64,000 nucleotides of DNA from Nibribacter roseus (GCF_042662225.1 NZ_JBHSYQ010000016.1:655176-719175); one strand, 5' to 3'; shown: positions 9,558-19,135, counted from the first letter of the stretch. Translations and numbers: made by a program. The notes: a model not told the origin generated them from the letters alone.

Positions 9558-10433
9558 TTACTTGATAACTTTTTCTGAATACACTAGCCAAAGCGGAATA
9601 TCAATGTCCATGTTATAGAGATTAGTAGGCACGCTGCCCAAGCTAAGAGATGGAATGGGGTTGTTACCTTTAAGCCCCAATACCAGCAAATCATATTTTT
9701 TCTTACGAAGCTGCAAGCAAATTCGCTCGGCGGTGCTTTTACCGGCGGCTCGAACCAAAACATAAGGGACATCAGCTATTTCATTGTGCCGTTTTTGCAG
9801 ATCCTTAAACTTTCCACTTACCACTTCTACTGCTTTCTTTATAGCTTTCTCTTCTGAAATAAGCGGAAAATACTGCGTAGGCAGCTTGTATACATGCATA
9901 ATCTCCAGCTTAAGCCCTAGTTGGTCTGAAAGGCTCTTACTCAGCCTGAGTCCATGCACAGAGGCGTCTGAAAAATCAATGGCGGCTAGTATGCTTTCAA
10001 TATGAAGATTTGCTGTTTCAGGAAAGACCAGAACGCTGCATGGTAGTATGCGAAGAAGTTTAGTGCCCAGTGCCCCAGTACTTTTGTTGCTCATTCGCTT
10101 GCCAAGCACGGTAAGTTTTATATTAAACCTTTTTACCAGGTCGGCCATCATCACCTCCGTGTTTGGTTCTTCGCTCACCAATATCTCATGGTCGCAACCT
10201 CCAGCAAAACATTCTGCCACTATATCAGCAATGTTCGCCTCCACTTCCTGGCTCAGGTCCACATCTCCAAAGGTTTCGCGGAAATCTTCGCTCAATTCAG
10301 AGGTCTTTATATTATGTACAAAATATACCTTTTTCACCGGCAAGCGCTCACACATTGACCTGGCGAAAGTTACCAGTTTCTCGTCTATGTCGCTTAGGTC
10401 CAGGCATACCATCATGGCGTCTATTGTAATCAT
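9558..10433 (-). CDS. Universal stress protein, tandem Usp domains
   Basis: 291 aa holding two Usp folds: residues about 1-140 (start ITIDAMMVCLDLSD) and 145-291 (start IESILAAIDFSDASVHGLRL). The second domain has GLKGNNPIPSLSLGSVPTNL, close to the ATP-binding G2xG9xG(S/T) signature; the first is more degenerate. It is the last gene of a minus-strand operon after a porin and a BCCT transporter, 18 bp from the transporter. This suggests a role in osmotic or transport stress, since Usp proteins are known to regulate some transporters. The direct link here is inferred. Confidence 0.88.
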   Translation of the reverse strand: MITIDAMMVCLDLSDIDEKLVTFARSMCERLPVKKVYFVHNIKTSELSEDFRETFGDVDLSQEVEANIADIVAECFAGGCDHEILVSEEPNTEVMMADLVKRFNIKLTVLGKRMSNKSTGALGTKLLRILPCSVLVFPETANLHIESILAAIDFSDASVHGLRLSKSLSDQLGLKLEIMHVYKLPTQYFPLISEEKAIKKAVEVVSGKFKDLQKRHNEIADVPYVLVRAAGKSTAERICLQLRKKKYDLLVLGLKGNNPIPSLSLGSVPTNLYNMDIDIPLWLVYSEKVIK

Positions 10434-10451
10434 CTTTCTGGTATTTAAAGG

Positions 10452-12101
10452 TTACAGTGTCTCGTTTTTATTTCCTTCTGAAGCTTGGGGTTGCTGCTTT
10501 GCGGCACGTTTCGCCAACAGTTCTGTTACCAACTGCTGGTAATCTTTCCGTTGCTGGGCTGTATTAAGGTTGTTTACTTCCTCCAGTTCCTCACTCAACC
10601 CCCTGTACAGGCTATAGCACATCAACAGCAGAATTAGCGCGAAGGGCAAACCTGTAATGATGACAGCCGTCTGAAGGGCCTGCAGCCCTCCCCCAAGAAG
10701 CAACACAGCTGCGATACCGCCTTCTGCCACTGCCCAGAAAATACGGATTCCTACCGGAGAGTCGGTTCTGCCTCCTGATGTTAAACTATCTACTACTAGC
10801 GAACCAGAGTCTGATGAGGTGACAAAGAAACCTGCTACCAATACGATGCCTATAATGGAGAGAAACGTGGAGAAAGGAAGTTGTTCAAAAAACACAAACA
10901 GAGCGGTAGACATATCGTTGGCTACTGCTTCTGAAATGGCCGTTCCTCCTGATAACACTTCACGCAAGGCTGTGCTGCCGAACGCCGTCATCCATAAAAA
11001 CGAAAGCAGAGATGGCACAATAAGTACGCCAAGCACAAATTCCTTAATGGTGCGGCCTTTAGAAACACGTGCTATGAATATGCCCACAAACGGAGCCCAT
11101 GAAATCCACCAAGCCCAATAGAAGACGGTCCAGCCGCCTTGCCAGTTACCGGAAGAATAGGCTTCGTTCCAGAACGAAAGTTGCAGGAAACTTCCCAGGT
11201 AAGAGCCGGTGTTCTGCACATAAGAGCCCAAGATGAAAACAGTTGGCCCCAAAAACAGCACGGCTACCAGTATAAAGAGAGCAATCCTAATGTTCCACTC
11301 ACTCAATATACGCACTCCTTTTTCTACACCTGTTACAACTGATACGGTTGCCACTGCCGTGATACCGCCTATCAGCATTATTTGAGTGTAGACATCATTA
11401 TCAATGGCCGGGAAGACGTGGTGCAGGCCAGATGCTACCTGGCTCACCCCTAGTCCGAGAGAAGTTGCCAAACCAAAAAGAGTGGCCAGAACAGCCATTA
11501 TATCAATAATATCACCTATAAGGCCATGAATACGCTCACCTAAGAAAGGGTAGAAAACTGAGCGTACTGTAAGCGGAAGTTTTCGGCTGTAGGTAAAGTA
11601 AGCGAGCGACAGCCCCACCAACGCATATATGGCCCACGCATGAAAGCCCCAGTGCAGGAAAGTGAAGTTCATGGCTTGCCTTGCCGCCGCCGGCGTACCG
11701 GGCTCTCCCATTGGCGGCGTCTGAAAATGGTTAATGGGTTCCGCTATACTCCAGAACAGTAACCCTATCCCCATACCGGCACTGAAGAGCATGGCAAACC
11801 AGGAGGAGGTGCTGAATTCAGGTTTAGCGTCCTTGCCGCCTAACCTTATGTCCCCGAATTTGCCAAAGGCCATGTACAGGCAGAAGCCCACGAAAATATT
11901 TACGCTCAGTATAAACAGCCAGCCCATGCTGGAGGTAACAGAACTTTGAATTTCGCTGAAAAAAGCCTCGGCATCTTCTCTGAAAATCAGCACAAGCGCT
12001 ATGCTGATTATCAATATTATGATGGAGGACCAGAACACCGGCCCGTTTACATGTAACCCGAAAGACTTTTTGGTATCACTTCTTGTAACTTTACTCATCA
12101 A
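10452..12101 (-). CDS. BCCT family betaine/carnitine/choline transporter
   Basis: 549 aa with 12 predicted membrane helices. Family hallmarks include GMGIGLLFWSIAEPINHF (helix 3, glycine-rich substrate region) and WWISWAPFVGIFIARVSKG (helix 8, aromatic box), plus SSDSGSLVVDSLTSGG. BCCT carriers import quaternary ammonium compounds such as glycine betaine, mostly with Na+ symport. The charged C-terminal tail of about 50 residues may sense osmotic state, as in BetP, but this is inferred. It lies between a porin (15 bp upstream) and a Usp gene (18 bp downstream), so all three are very probably co-transcribed. Confidence 0.93.
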   Translation of the reverse strand: MMSKVTRSDTKKSFGLHVNGPVFWSSIIILIISIALVLIFREDAEAFFSEIQSSVTSSMGWLFILSVNIFVGFCLYMAFGKFGDIRLGGKDAKPEFSTSSWFAMLFSAGMGIGLLFWSIAEPINHFQTPPMGEPGTPAAARQAMNFTFLHWGFHAWAIYALVGLSLAYFTYSRKLPLTVRSVFYPFLGERIHGLIGDIIDIMAVLATLFGLATSLGLGVSQVASGLHHVFPAIDNDVYTQIMLIGGITAVATVSVVTGVEKGVRILSEWNIRIALFILVAVLFLGPTVFILGSYVQNTGSYLGSFLQLSFWNEAYSSGNWQGGWTVFYWAWWISWAPFVGIFIARVSKGRTIKEFVLGVLIVPSLLSFLWMTAFGSTALREVLSGGTAISEAVANDMSTALFVFFEQLPFSTFLSIIGIVLVAGFFVTSSDSGSLVVDSLTSGGRTDSPVGIRIFWAVAEGGIAAVLLLGGGLQALQTAVIITGLPFALILLLMCYSLYRGLSEELEEVNNLNTAQQRKDYQQLVTELLAKRAAKQQPQASEGNKNETL

Positions 12102-12116
12102 TTATTCTTTTTTAAA

Positions 12117-13265
12117 TCAGAAATAATAGCCCATGTTAACATTAAAGCGCATGTGCCAGCGGGTATTTCCTGGCGTGCCTGCAGAAAAGGCATTTTCCCA
12201 TTCGGGCCCAAGCCAAGCATGGTTGTACCCAAAGGCTGCATCTGTGTAAATATACATGGGACCGGCCGTAAATAGCGCACCGAGCACGTTCATGTGGGAG
12301 TTCTCAAACCCTTCCACTCGCTTATTGTAGTAGCCATAGTTGTTGTATACTGTTATGCCCTGCAAAAGACGTGTTTCAATTGGCAAGTGGTAAGCAAGGC
12401 TGGCAGTATATACTTCACCCCGCGCGGCTACATTATAATTAGCTCCGTAAGCTCCCATCTCCACAACATGTTGGTCTGCCTCAGGAGCATTCTCCGGATC
12501 AATGCGGTAAAGCATGGCCTGTAGCTTAACGTTCCAGGGGCTATGGGCTGCTTTGTATTCATAATGCACCGCCGCGGCATGTCGTGTTCCGTTCCGTCTT
12601 GTATCAAGGTTGTAGAGCAGCCCGCCTTGCAGGGAAGCTCCCAGCTCATGCCCCAGACTATCCCCCATGCGCCTAACTACTTTGAAGTCCAGCTGGTTAT
12701 TTTCTTTGTTCCGGCCTGTTATATCATAAGAGTAGCGATTAGGGCTGGGTTCTGATAAACCGAACACAAACTCCTCTGCACTTTTATAGTAGGCCGCCTG
12801 CCATTGCCAACGTCCTGAATCGTGTATGTACTTCACTCCCATGTCATGGTCATCTTCAAACCCAATGTAGTAGGTCATGTTAAAAAACCAGTTGTTGGAG
12901 TTATACTGCTGTATACCGAATGGAACCTGGTTAAGCCCGACTTGTATTTGAGACCGGTCTGAAAAATCGTACTGGAACCAGCCCTGCTTCAGAAAGCCAC
13001 CGCCAAACGCCTGGGAATATTGCCGGTACTCTGCATTTAATTTGATGCCTTTGTAGGCTGATTCCACATTTATGCGAAACAGGTCATAGCCAAAGTCTCC
13101 ACCCCTCTCTATCTGATCCTTTTTCCAGGAAGAGAGGTTGTAGTTGAACCGTACGGCGCCTCCCAGCTTAAGTAGCGGCTTTTCTTCAGGTTTCTCTTCC
13201 GGGTATTGGGCGTAGCATAATGTACTTACAAAGCAGATAACGGAGAGTAAAAGTGTTCTTATCAT
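12117..13265 (-). CDS. Outer membrane beta-barrel porin
   Basis: 382 aa with a signal peptide (ends CYAQ, residue about 20) and a pattern of alternating aromatic and polar beta strands to a C-terminal aromatic (GYYF), typical of outer membrane barrels. It resembles the phosphate-selective porin O/P type proteins of Bacteroidota, such as the GGGFLKQGWFQYDF strand and the VGLNQVPFG loop. It is the first gene of the porin-BCCT-Usp operon, so it probably lets the transporter's substrate cross the outer membrane; substrate specificity cannot be read from sequence. Confidence 0.82.
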   Translation of the reverse strand: MIRTLLLSVICFVSTLCYAQYPEEKPEEKPLLKLGGAVRFNYNLSSWKKDQIERGGDFGYDLFRINVESAYKGIKLNAEYRQYSQAFGGGFLKQGWFQYDFSDRSQIQVGLNQVPFGIQQYNSNNWFFNMTYYIGFEDDHDMGVKYIHDSGRWQWQAAYYKSAEEFVFGLSEPSPNRYSYDITGRNKENNQLDFKVVRRMGDSLGHELGASLQGGLLYNLDTRRNGTRHAAAVHYEYKAAHSPWNVKLQAMLYRIDPENAPEADQHVVEMGAYGANYNVAARGEVYTASLAYHLPIETRLLQGITVYNNYGYYNKRVEGFENSHMNVLGALFTAGPMYIYTDAAFGYNHAWLGPEWENAFSAGTPGNTRWHMRFNVNMGYYF

Positions 13266-13582
13266 AAAAGAAGTCAGTCTTCCATACCTAAAGGGGCTGT
13301 CAATAGTTTGACGTTTAAATTTTATAAACGTTGTATGAACTCTGATTTAAGTATTCTTTACCGCTATATGAGATACATGCAAAAGGCCGCATGAAACAGA
13401 TGAAAGCATCTAAGAAATGTAGAATATAGAAGGAGATTATTTGCAGCCTTAGGTAAGGGTAAGGGTAACGGCCGACGTTGGGTAAGAGTAAGCGGGAAAA
13501 ACAAGGGTAGATATTGATATTTATAATGCGGGGACAGAACAAAGGTCAGGAAGGAAGATTTAGTGCTAAAAAAATGAAAACA
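13266..13582. other. Intergenic region upstream of porin operon
   Basis: About 317 bp between the porin start and the terminator of the tRNA cluster. I see no gene. It should contain the porin operon promoter, but no clear TAnnTTTG was found. A GGTAAG-rich stretch near 13451-13494 is a short imperfect repeat of no evident function. Confidence 0.5.
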
Positions 13583-13620
13583 AAAAAGCACTTACAAGTT
13601 TTACCTTATAAGTGCTTTTT
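13583..13620 (-). terminator. Terminator of the tRNA transcript
   Basis: Inverted repeat 13583-13594 against 13609-13620 (12 bp arms). Read on the minus strand it ends in six T residues, just after the 3' end of tRNA-Arg. Confidence 0.8.
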
Positions 13621-13624
13621 CTAG

Positions 13625-13698
13625 TGATCCCGTTTGGATTCGAACCAAAGACCTACTGCTTAGAAGGCAGTTGCTCTATCCAGCTGAGCTACGAGACC
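13625..13698 (-). tRNA. tRNA-Arg (anticodon TCT)
   Basis: A 74 nt cloverleaf on the minus strand. Acceptor GGTCTCG pairs with CGGGATC (two wobble pairs), the anticodon loop is CTTCTAA and the T arm contains GGTTCGAATCC. CCA is not encoded. It is the last of three tRNAs read leftward. Confidence 0.95.
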
Positions 13699-13763
13699 AT
13701 CGAAACGAAAATGAGTAATGGAGAATGTCTTTGTAGTCATCCAACATTACTCATCTTTTTTCG

Positions 13764-13837
13764 TCGGGGTGGCAGGATTCGAACCTACGACCTCCACATC
13801 CCAAATGTGGCGCGATACCGGGCTACGCTACACCCCG
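13764..13837 (-). tRNA. tRNA-Pro (anticodon TGG)
   Basis: A 74 nt cloverleaf on the minus strand. Acceptor CGGGGTG pairs perfectly with CACCCCG, the anticodon stem is CCACA/TGTGG with loop TTTGGGA, and the T loop is GTTCGAATCC. CCA is not encoded. Confidence 0.95.
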
Positions 13838-13949
13838 AGTCTTGCAATTTCCAGTTAACCAACTAACTAAAACCTAACCTTCTGGTGAATTGCGGTGCAA
13901 AGATATAAAATGAAATTTTCTCGTCAAAATTAATTTACAAGAATATTTC

Positions 13950-14038
<89 letters not shown>

Positions 14039-14065
14039 GGGCAGCTCTTTCGGTTAAAGAGTGTG

Positions 14066-14098
14066 CAAATATAGCGGAACTAAAAGCAGATTCGCAAA
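14066..14098 (-). promoter_or_regulatory. Promoter of the tRNA cluster
   Basis: On the minus strand, TTTG (14095-14098), 21 bp, then TATATTTG (14066-14073), the Bacteroidota TTTG-N19-21-TAnnTTTG pattern, about 28 bp before tRNA-Ser. Confidence 0.7.
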
Positions 14099-14319
14099 AG
14101 CCCCGACAAAAAAAGTTGACCCTTTTTTACAGATATTCTCCAGCGTCTTCAAATCCAGTGGCTTATAATTGTAAAACCAGTGAAATTATTTTTCGCAAAA
14201 GCCGTTCTAAACTGTAATGAGGGGTTTTCTGCCATTGATTCACCATTTCCGGCCTTGCCTTTGCTTTCGGAACTTTGTCTTAACTTGCAGCCCCTGCTCA
14301 AGTGAGCCTGATTTCGCCT

Positions 14320-15288
14320 ATGACCTGGTACCTTCCTTTTACTTCGGTAGAGTTTTTCTTTTGCCTGCTGTTCTTGGTGCTGTACGGAGGCTACCTGTAC
14401 CGTATTAAGCGGTTGGCTCATCAATTTGGGCAGAAAGCAAACGTTCTTTGGGCAAAAACTATCATCAGGACCATCTACATGGCTTTATTGATCATAGCGC
14501 TGCTGGGACCATCCTTCGGGGCAATGACAAAGGAAATTAGAACAAACGGAAAAGATGTGTTTGTAGCCGTGGATCTTTCGTTGTCTATGAATGCCACCGA
14601 TGTTCCCCCAAATCGCCTGGAGAAAATAAAGCTGGAGTTGCTGGAGTTCATCAAGAATACCGATGCCGACCGAGTAGGGCTCATAGGTTTCAGCTCTGAA
14701 CCTTTTGTTCTCAGTCCCCTGACCTACGACCAGGGCGCGCTGGAACTGTTTATTCAAACATTGAAAACCAGCCTTGCCCCGGCAGAGGCCGCCCGTTTAA
14801 CCCCAGTTCTGGAACTAGCAAACCAGAAGTTCTCAGAAACAGAAACAAACCGTGAACAAGAGCGATCTAAATTGCTAGTCATTTTTTCTGATGGCGAAAC
14901 CTTTGGAGAAAACATTGTAGAAGCTGCCCATGCCCTGAATGAGGCAGGCGTGCGGGTGTATACGGTAGGCGTAGGCACCTATACGGGCGGCAAAATTCCG
15001 CAGGGCCGGGGTTTCAAAAAAGATAATGATGGCAACACGGTTATCACGCGGTTAGAACCCACTACCTTGCAAGAAGTAGCAGCACTTACAAATGGCGCTT
15101 ATTTTGAGGTAAATCAGAACATAAGTGAAGTACCAAGAGTGCTAAGCGCAGTAAATGCCGTTAAAAGTGAATTACGCCAAACCAAGGTAGTGGAAGTAGC
15201 CGCCAACAAATACCTTTACCCCTTGCTGGCAGCCTTCCTGCTTATAGCCCTGGATGTATTATGGACTTTACAGGTACTTAGAATATGA
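14320..15288 (+). CDS. VWA domain membrane protein (BatA/BatB type)
   Basis: 322 aa from the ATG at 14320 (an in-frame GTG at 14302 is possible). Membrane helices lie near residues 10-30, 50-70 and at the very C-terminus (about 300-320), enclosing a von Willebrand A domain. The MIDAS metal site is visible as DLSLS in FVAVDLSLSMNATD, with FSDGETFG later. In Bacteroidota such proteins sit in bat operons with a TPR protein and are linked to stress tolerance. Here the next gene overlaps it by 4 bp (ATGA) and is a TPR protein, fitting that layout, but the MoxR ATPase and other Bat genes are absent. Confidence 0.87.
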   Translation: MTWYLPFTSVEFFFCLLFLVLYGGYLYRIKRLAHQFGQKANVLWAKTIIRTIYMALLIIALLGPSFGAMTKEIRTNGKDVFVAVDLSLSMNATDVPPNRLEKIKLELLEFIKNTDADRVGLIGFSSEPFVLSPLTYDQGALELFIQTLKTSLAPAEAARLTPVLELANQKFSETETNREQERSKLLVIFSDGETFGENIVEAAHALNEAGVRVYTVGVGTYTGGKIPQGRGFKKDNDGNTVITRLEPTTLQEVAALTNGAYFEVNQNISEVPRVLSAVNAVKSELRQTKVVEVAANKYLYPLLAAFLLIALDVLWTLQVLRI

Positions 15289-16196
15289 GAGTCTGGTGGT
15301 TGATCGTCTTGTTCTCCTTCTCCCCACTTGATGGTTTGCAGCGCATTGCCCTCCGGAACCAATACGCCCAACAGGCACAGCAGGCATATCAAACGCAGCA
15401 ATACCAACTGGCGGCAACCCTATATGAGAAAATACGCCAGCAAGACGGCAATACTCCCTCTCAAGCCGTGCAGTTCAATCTGGCCCACTCCTACTTTCAT
15501 TTACATGATTACTCAAAGGCTGCCCCACTTTATAGAGCCTTGCTTAAAGTCACCTCCAATAATAACACCCTTTCGGTGGTAGCAACCCAGCTTGCTTTGA
15601 TTGAAGCTGAAGAAGGCAATTTTTTAAAAGCAGTTGAGCTATGTAAGCAGGCATTAAAGGCAGATGAAACAAACCAGGAAGCTCGCTATAATTATGAGCT
15701 GCTTCAGAAGTACCTGATCCTCCACCCTGAAAAGCTAAAAACACCTCCTCCCCCACCTAGAAAACCCGACCAAGGAAAAGGAGGCACCCAAAGCCCAAAT
15801 CAGAAAGGCACCCCTTCCAACGGAGCATCTGGAGAGGCTGATGGATTGGGAGGAAACGGAAATATTCCGGATGGAGCCGCTTCTTCATCTAAGACTGGAG
15901 CCAATGGTCCGGAACAAGAACAGGCAAAGGGAGACAGCCCAGGCAACACCCGCAGCACTGGAGAGAATGGCTCTGGCCAGAACGCTACTGGCCAGAATGG
16001 CCGCGGGGGCAATCAGGCAGGAACAGACAGTGACGCTTTACTTCAGACCCGCTTTGAGCGACTTAAAAAACTTCAGCTTAGCCCAGAGAAAGCCCGGCAG
16101 CTTTTAGATGCTATGCGGCAGGAAGAAGCGCAGTATCTGCAACAACTGCCTCGCCGCAGAACACGAAAGGCAAATGATGACGGGCCTGATTGGTAG
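15285..16196 (+). CDS. TPR protein with glycine/asparagine-rich tail (BatC-like)
   Basis: 303 aa. The N-terminus is hydrophobic (WWLIVLFSFSPLDG), probably a signal peptide or anchor. Residues about 25-145 form tetratricopeptide repeats (AQQAYQTQQYQLAATLYEKI; FNLAHSYFHLHDYSKAAPLY; QEARYNYELLQKYL). Residues about 155-245 are low complexity, rich in Gly, Asn, Gln and Pro, then a basic helix ends the protein. TPR proteins with such tails accompany VWA proteins in bat operons. The start codon overlaps the VWA stop (ATGA), indicating translational coupling. A binding partner role is inferred. Confidence 0.82.
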   Translation: MRVWWLIVLFSFSPLDGLQRIALRNQYAQQAQQAYQTQQYQLAATLYEKIRQQDGNTPSQAVQFNLAHSYFHLHDYSKAAPLYRALLKVTSNNNTLSVVATQLALIEAEEGNFLKAVELCKQALKADETNQEARYNYELLQKYLILHPEKLKTPPPPPRKPDQGKGGTQSPNQKGTPSNGASGEADGLGGNGNIPDGAASSSKTGANGPEQEQAKGDSPGNTRSTGENGSGQNATGQNGRGGNQAGTDSDALLQTRFERLKKLQLSPEKARQLLDAMRQEEAQYLQQLPRRRTRKANDDGPDW

Positions 16197-16529
16197 TTAG
16201 CGAAAGAATCTCAGCTGCCACCATAGCGGCTATTCTTTTCTATTTTAGGTGTGATTTTCGAAAAACAGCCCTAAAACAGATATAAAATGTTGTTTCATCA
16301 GTAAAACTGTATTGATGAGGCTTAGGCTGTGCTCCTAACTAGTCTGTGAAATGAGTAGAAAAGAACTTCACTATCAGTAAAAGTGGTGAACACGGTACCA
16401 TCGCCTACGTACATTGGTTGTTTCAATGTTTCTCTTTTATTAGAATCAAAGTAACCCAGCTTGCTAACAACCGTTTGTTTTTCTTTTCCAGAACATATAT
16501 CTTCACCTGAAAACCAGAACTGACTTACC
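16197..16529. other. Intergenic region upstream of thiolase
   Basis: 333 bp containing one dispersed palindrome (16240-16279). No gene or clear promoter was recognised; an open frame on the minus strand here runs into the thiolase in an unused frame. Confidence 0.55.
16240..16279. repeat. Dispersed 40 bp palindrome, copy 4
   Basis: CTATTTTAGGTGTGATTTTC plus a right half ending CCCTAAAACAG, 44 bp after the TPR gene stop. Confidence 0.72.
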
Positions 16530-17714
16530 ATGCAAATCAAAGAAGTATACGTGATTTCCGCAGTGCGTACTCCAATAGGGAGCTTTGGCGGCGCACTCTC
16601 CAGCCTATCAGCCACTGAACTTGGTGCCATTGCCATTAAAGGTGCCTTAGAAAAAGCCGGTGTAGACAAAAGTCTGGTGCAGGAGGTAATCATGGGCAAT
16701 GTGCTTTCCGCCAATTTAGGTCAGGCCCCGGCCCGACAGGCTGCCATCAAAGCCGGACTTGGCTATGAGGTGGAGTGTACCACCATAAATAAAGTTTGTG
16801 CCTCCGGCTCTAAGGCCATTATGTTCGCCTCTCAGGCCATAATGCTGGGTCATAAAGATGTGATAGTAGCGGGCGGAATGGAAAGCATGTCTAATGTTCC
16901 TTTTTACTTAGACAAAGCCCGTTTCGGAGCCAAGTTGGGGCACGGCCAAATGACCGACGGCCTTATTAAAGACGGCTTGTGGGATGTCTATAATGATTAC
17001 CACATGGGCAGCGCCGCCGAGAATACCGCCCGTGAAATGGGTATTACCCGTGAGCAGCAAGACGAGTATGCCATTAACTCTTACAAAAAAGCAGCGGAGG
17101 CAGCCAAAGGAGGTTTCCTGAAAGATGAAATTGTTCCGGTGGAAATTCCGCAGCGGGGCAAAGACCCTATAGTTGTAACAGAAGACGAAGAATACAGCAA
17201 AGTAAACTTCGAGAAGATTCCGGGGCTGCGTCCGGTGTTTGATAAGGAAGGCACAGTTACTGCGGCCAACGCTTCTACCCTTAATGACGGTGCCGCCGCG
17301 GTGTTGCTCATGAGCAAAGAAAAAGCTGAAGAACTGGGAGTAACCCCAATTGCCAAAATACGTGGGTTCGCAGATGCCGAACAAGATCCGAAATGGTTTA
17401 CCACCACTCCTGCCCTAGCCATACCAAAAGCCCTGAAAGTAGCAGGTGTAGACGCCTCTGAGGTAGATTTTTATGAGATAAACGAGGCCTTCTCTGTAGT
17501 GTCTTTGGCCAATAACCAAAAACTAGGCTTAGAAGGCGGTAATGTGAACGTGTACGGCGGGGCTGTTTCACTGGGCCACCCGCTGGGGGCATCAGGCGCC
17601 AGAATAGTGACCACGCTCATTAACGTCCTGCACAAAAAAGGCGGAAAAATAGGGGTGACCGGTATCTGCAACGGCGGTGGCGGAGCCTCTGCCATTGTGC
17701 TGGAAAGACTCTAA
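16530..17714 (+). CDS. Acetyl-CoA C-acetyltransferase (thiolase II)
   Basis: 394 aa, full length for biosynthetic-type thiolases, which condense two acetyl-CoA into acetoacetyl-CoA or run the reverse cleavage. The nucleophile is C90 in NKVCASGSKA. The NEAFSVV, SLGHPLGASGAR (catalytic His) and ICNGGGGASA (second Cys, about residue 380) motifs are all intact. There is no partner 3-hydroxyacyl-CoA dehydrogenase nearby, so the pathway (ketone metabolism, fatty acid or amino acid degradation) cannot be fixed. It is followed by a terminator hairpin. Confidence 0.95.
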   Translation: MQIKEVYVISAVRTPIGSFGGALSSLSATELGAIAIKGALEKAGVDKSLVQEVIMGNVLSANLGQAPARQAAIKAGLGYEVECTTINKVCASGSKAIMFASQAIMLGHKDVIVAGGMESMSNVPFYLDKARFGAKLGHGQMTDGLIKDGLWDVYNDYHMGSAAENTAREMGITREQQDEYAINSYKKAAEAAKGGFLKDEIVPVEIPQRGKDPIVVTEDEEYSKVNFEKIPGLRPVFDKEGTVTAANASTLNDGAAAVLLMSKEKAEELGVTPIAKIRGFADAEQDPKWFTTTPALAIPKALKVAGVDASEVDFYEINEAFSVVSLANNQKLGLEGGNVNVYGGAVSLGHPLGASGARIVTTLINVLHKKGGKIGVTGICNGGGGASAIVLERL

Positions 17715-17736
17715 AAATTCTGAACTATACTAACTC

Positions 17737-17770
17737 AAAAAAGCCTTACGTTATATGTTAGGCTTTTTTT
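17737..17770 (+). terminator. Rho-independent terminator after thiolase
   Basis: AAAAAAGCCT (17737-17746) pairs with AGGCTTTTTT (17760-17769), giving a stem with a T tract 22 bp after the stop codon. Confidence 0.8.
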
Positions 17771-17785
17771 ATTGAACTTGCGTCC

Positions 17786-19120
17786 ATGAAAAAAATATTG
17801 TCCTCTTCTTTTTTGTTCTTGTCTTTGCTTTGCCTGCGCTTTTCTGCAGCAGGGCAAACGCAGCAGGTCATTACCTATTATGACTCGCTCCAGACAAGTA
17901 TAAAAGAGGTGTACTTTATCAAAACAAATCCAGATACCCTTATTCACGGCTACTTCCGGAAGTACTACCCTACAGGTGAACTGGAAGTGTTGGTAAAAGT
18001 AGTAGATGGCAAAAGAGACAGTTTGTACACTGAGTTCTTCCCCGAGGGGAAAGCCAAACTCACGGTACCCTATAAAGACGGCAAGAAGAATGGCCCTTTT
18101 GTAGCCATTTACCCCAGCGGAAAATTGCTTCAACAGGGCTTCTATGAAAATGACCTTCGGTCTGGTCCGTACAAAACCTTTTATGAGAATGGGCAGCTGA
18201 AGCAGGAGACTAACTTTGTAGAAGGTTTTCCGGAAGGTGTGATCAAAGAGTATTTCCCAGACGGAAGGTTGAAATCAGAGATCACGTATAAGCGCAAAAC
18301 CCAGAGCGGCCCAACCCGAACCTTTCATCCCAACGGTGTAGTTGAAACAGAGGCTACCTACCGCAACGGAATGCTGGAGGGAAACATAAAGACGTATTAT
18401 GACAATGGCCAGCTTGAAACTGAAACCATAAGTGAAGGGCCCAAAAAGCTAGCGAAGGTAAAAACCTACTACCGCTCCGGTAAAATCATGAACGAAAGCG
18501 GCATCAAGGAAGGTAAACCGGAAGGCCCTTCAATGTCTTTTTATGAAAACGGACAGCGCCGCAGTACCCACATCTACTCTAAGGGGGTAAAAATCGGCAC
18601 CGCCCAGTTCTGGGATGAGCAGGGTCGCCTGCGGGAGGAAATAAAATACTCTAACACAGAAAGAGACAGGAAAATAGTACGCTATCACGCCAATGGTGTC
18701 ATTGCCGCCCAAGAAGAATGGAAGGACAATAAGCGCTACGGCACCTGGATGGAGTACCATGATAATAAACAAGTAAAGACGGTAGCACCCTATGATAAAA
18801 AGGGTAAGCTTAGCGGAGAATATCTCACCTACTACCCCAACGGACAAATCGCGTCGCAGGCCACCTATCAAAACGGCAAAATTATTAGCGCAGAGGTCAC
18901 CTATTACGCCTCGGGTAAAGTGAAAAGCGAAACCCTCTACCGCGACGGACAAAAGTTCGGCACATTCAAGCAGATGTATGAGAACGGCAAAACAGAACTA
19001 GCCGGCACCTACCACTACAACCGCCCCACCGGCACCTGGAAGTATTTTGATGAAAGCGGCAAAGAACTCCGTACCGTTGAATATCTCAATGGTAAAGTAG
19101 TTGCAGACACGAAGAAATAA
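17786..19120 (+). CDS. Secreted MORN-repeat (YwqK-like) protein
   Basis: 444 aa with a signal peptide ending SAAGQ (about residue 25). The rest is a run of about 15 repeats of some 23 residues of the MORN_2 type, with the core pattern YYPNGQ..... Y.NGK..G (for example FYENGQLKQETNFVEGFPEG and YYPNGQIASQATYQNGK). Databases label such proteins 'YwqK family antitoxin', but no toxin gene is adjacent and the protein is exported, so that label is not supported here. The repeats form an elongated beta structure; a surface or periplasmic role is inferred. Confidence 0.87.
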   Translation: MKKILSSSFLFLSLLCLRFSAAGQTQQVITYYDSLQTSIKEVYFIKTNPDTLIHGYFRKYYPTGELEVLVKVVDGKRDSLYTEFFPEGKAKLTVPYKDGKKNGPFVAIYPSGKLLQQGFYENDLRSGPYKTFYENGQLKQETNFVEGFPEGVIKEYFPDGRLKSEITYKRKTQSGPTRTFHPNGVVETEATYRNGMLEGNIKTYYDNGQLETETISEGPKKLAKVKTYYRSGKIMNESGIKEGKPEGPSMSFYENGQRRSTHIYSKGVKIGTAQFWDEQGRLREEIKYSNTERDRKIVRYHANGVIAAQEEWKDNKRYGTWMEYHDNKQVKTVAPYDKKGKLSGEYLTYYPNGQIASQATYQNGKIISAEVTYYASGKVKSETLYRDGQKFGTFKQMYENGKTELAGTYHYNRPTGTWKYFDESGKELRTVEYLNGKVVADTKK

Positions 19121-19135
19121 ACCTTCTATCGTTGT

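Noticed and set aside
13451..13494. GGTAAG-type short repeats upstream of the porin operon
   Set aside because: Imperfect and short, with no structure or relation to other features.
16322..16714. Minus-strand ORF of 130 codons
   Set aside because: It overlaps the conserved thiolase N-terminus on the other strand and has no recognisable features.
17786..19120. YwqK-family antitoxin of a toxin-antitoxin system
   Set aside because: The protein has a signal peptide and no adjacent toxin gene; the label comes only from shared MORN-type repeats.
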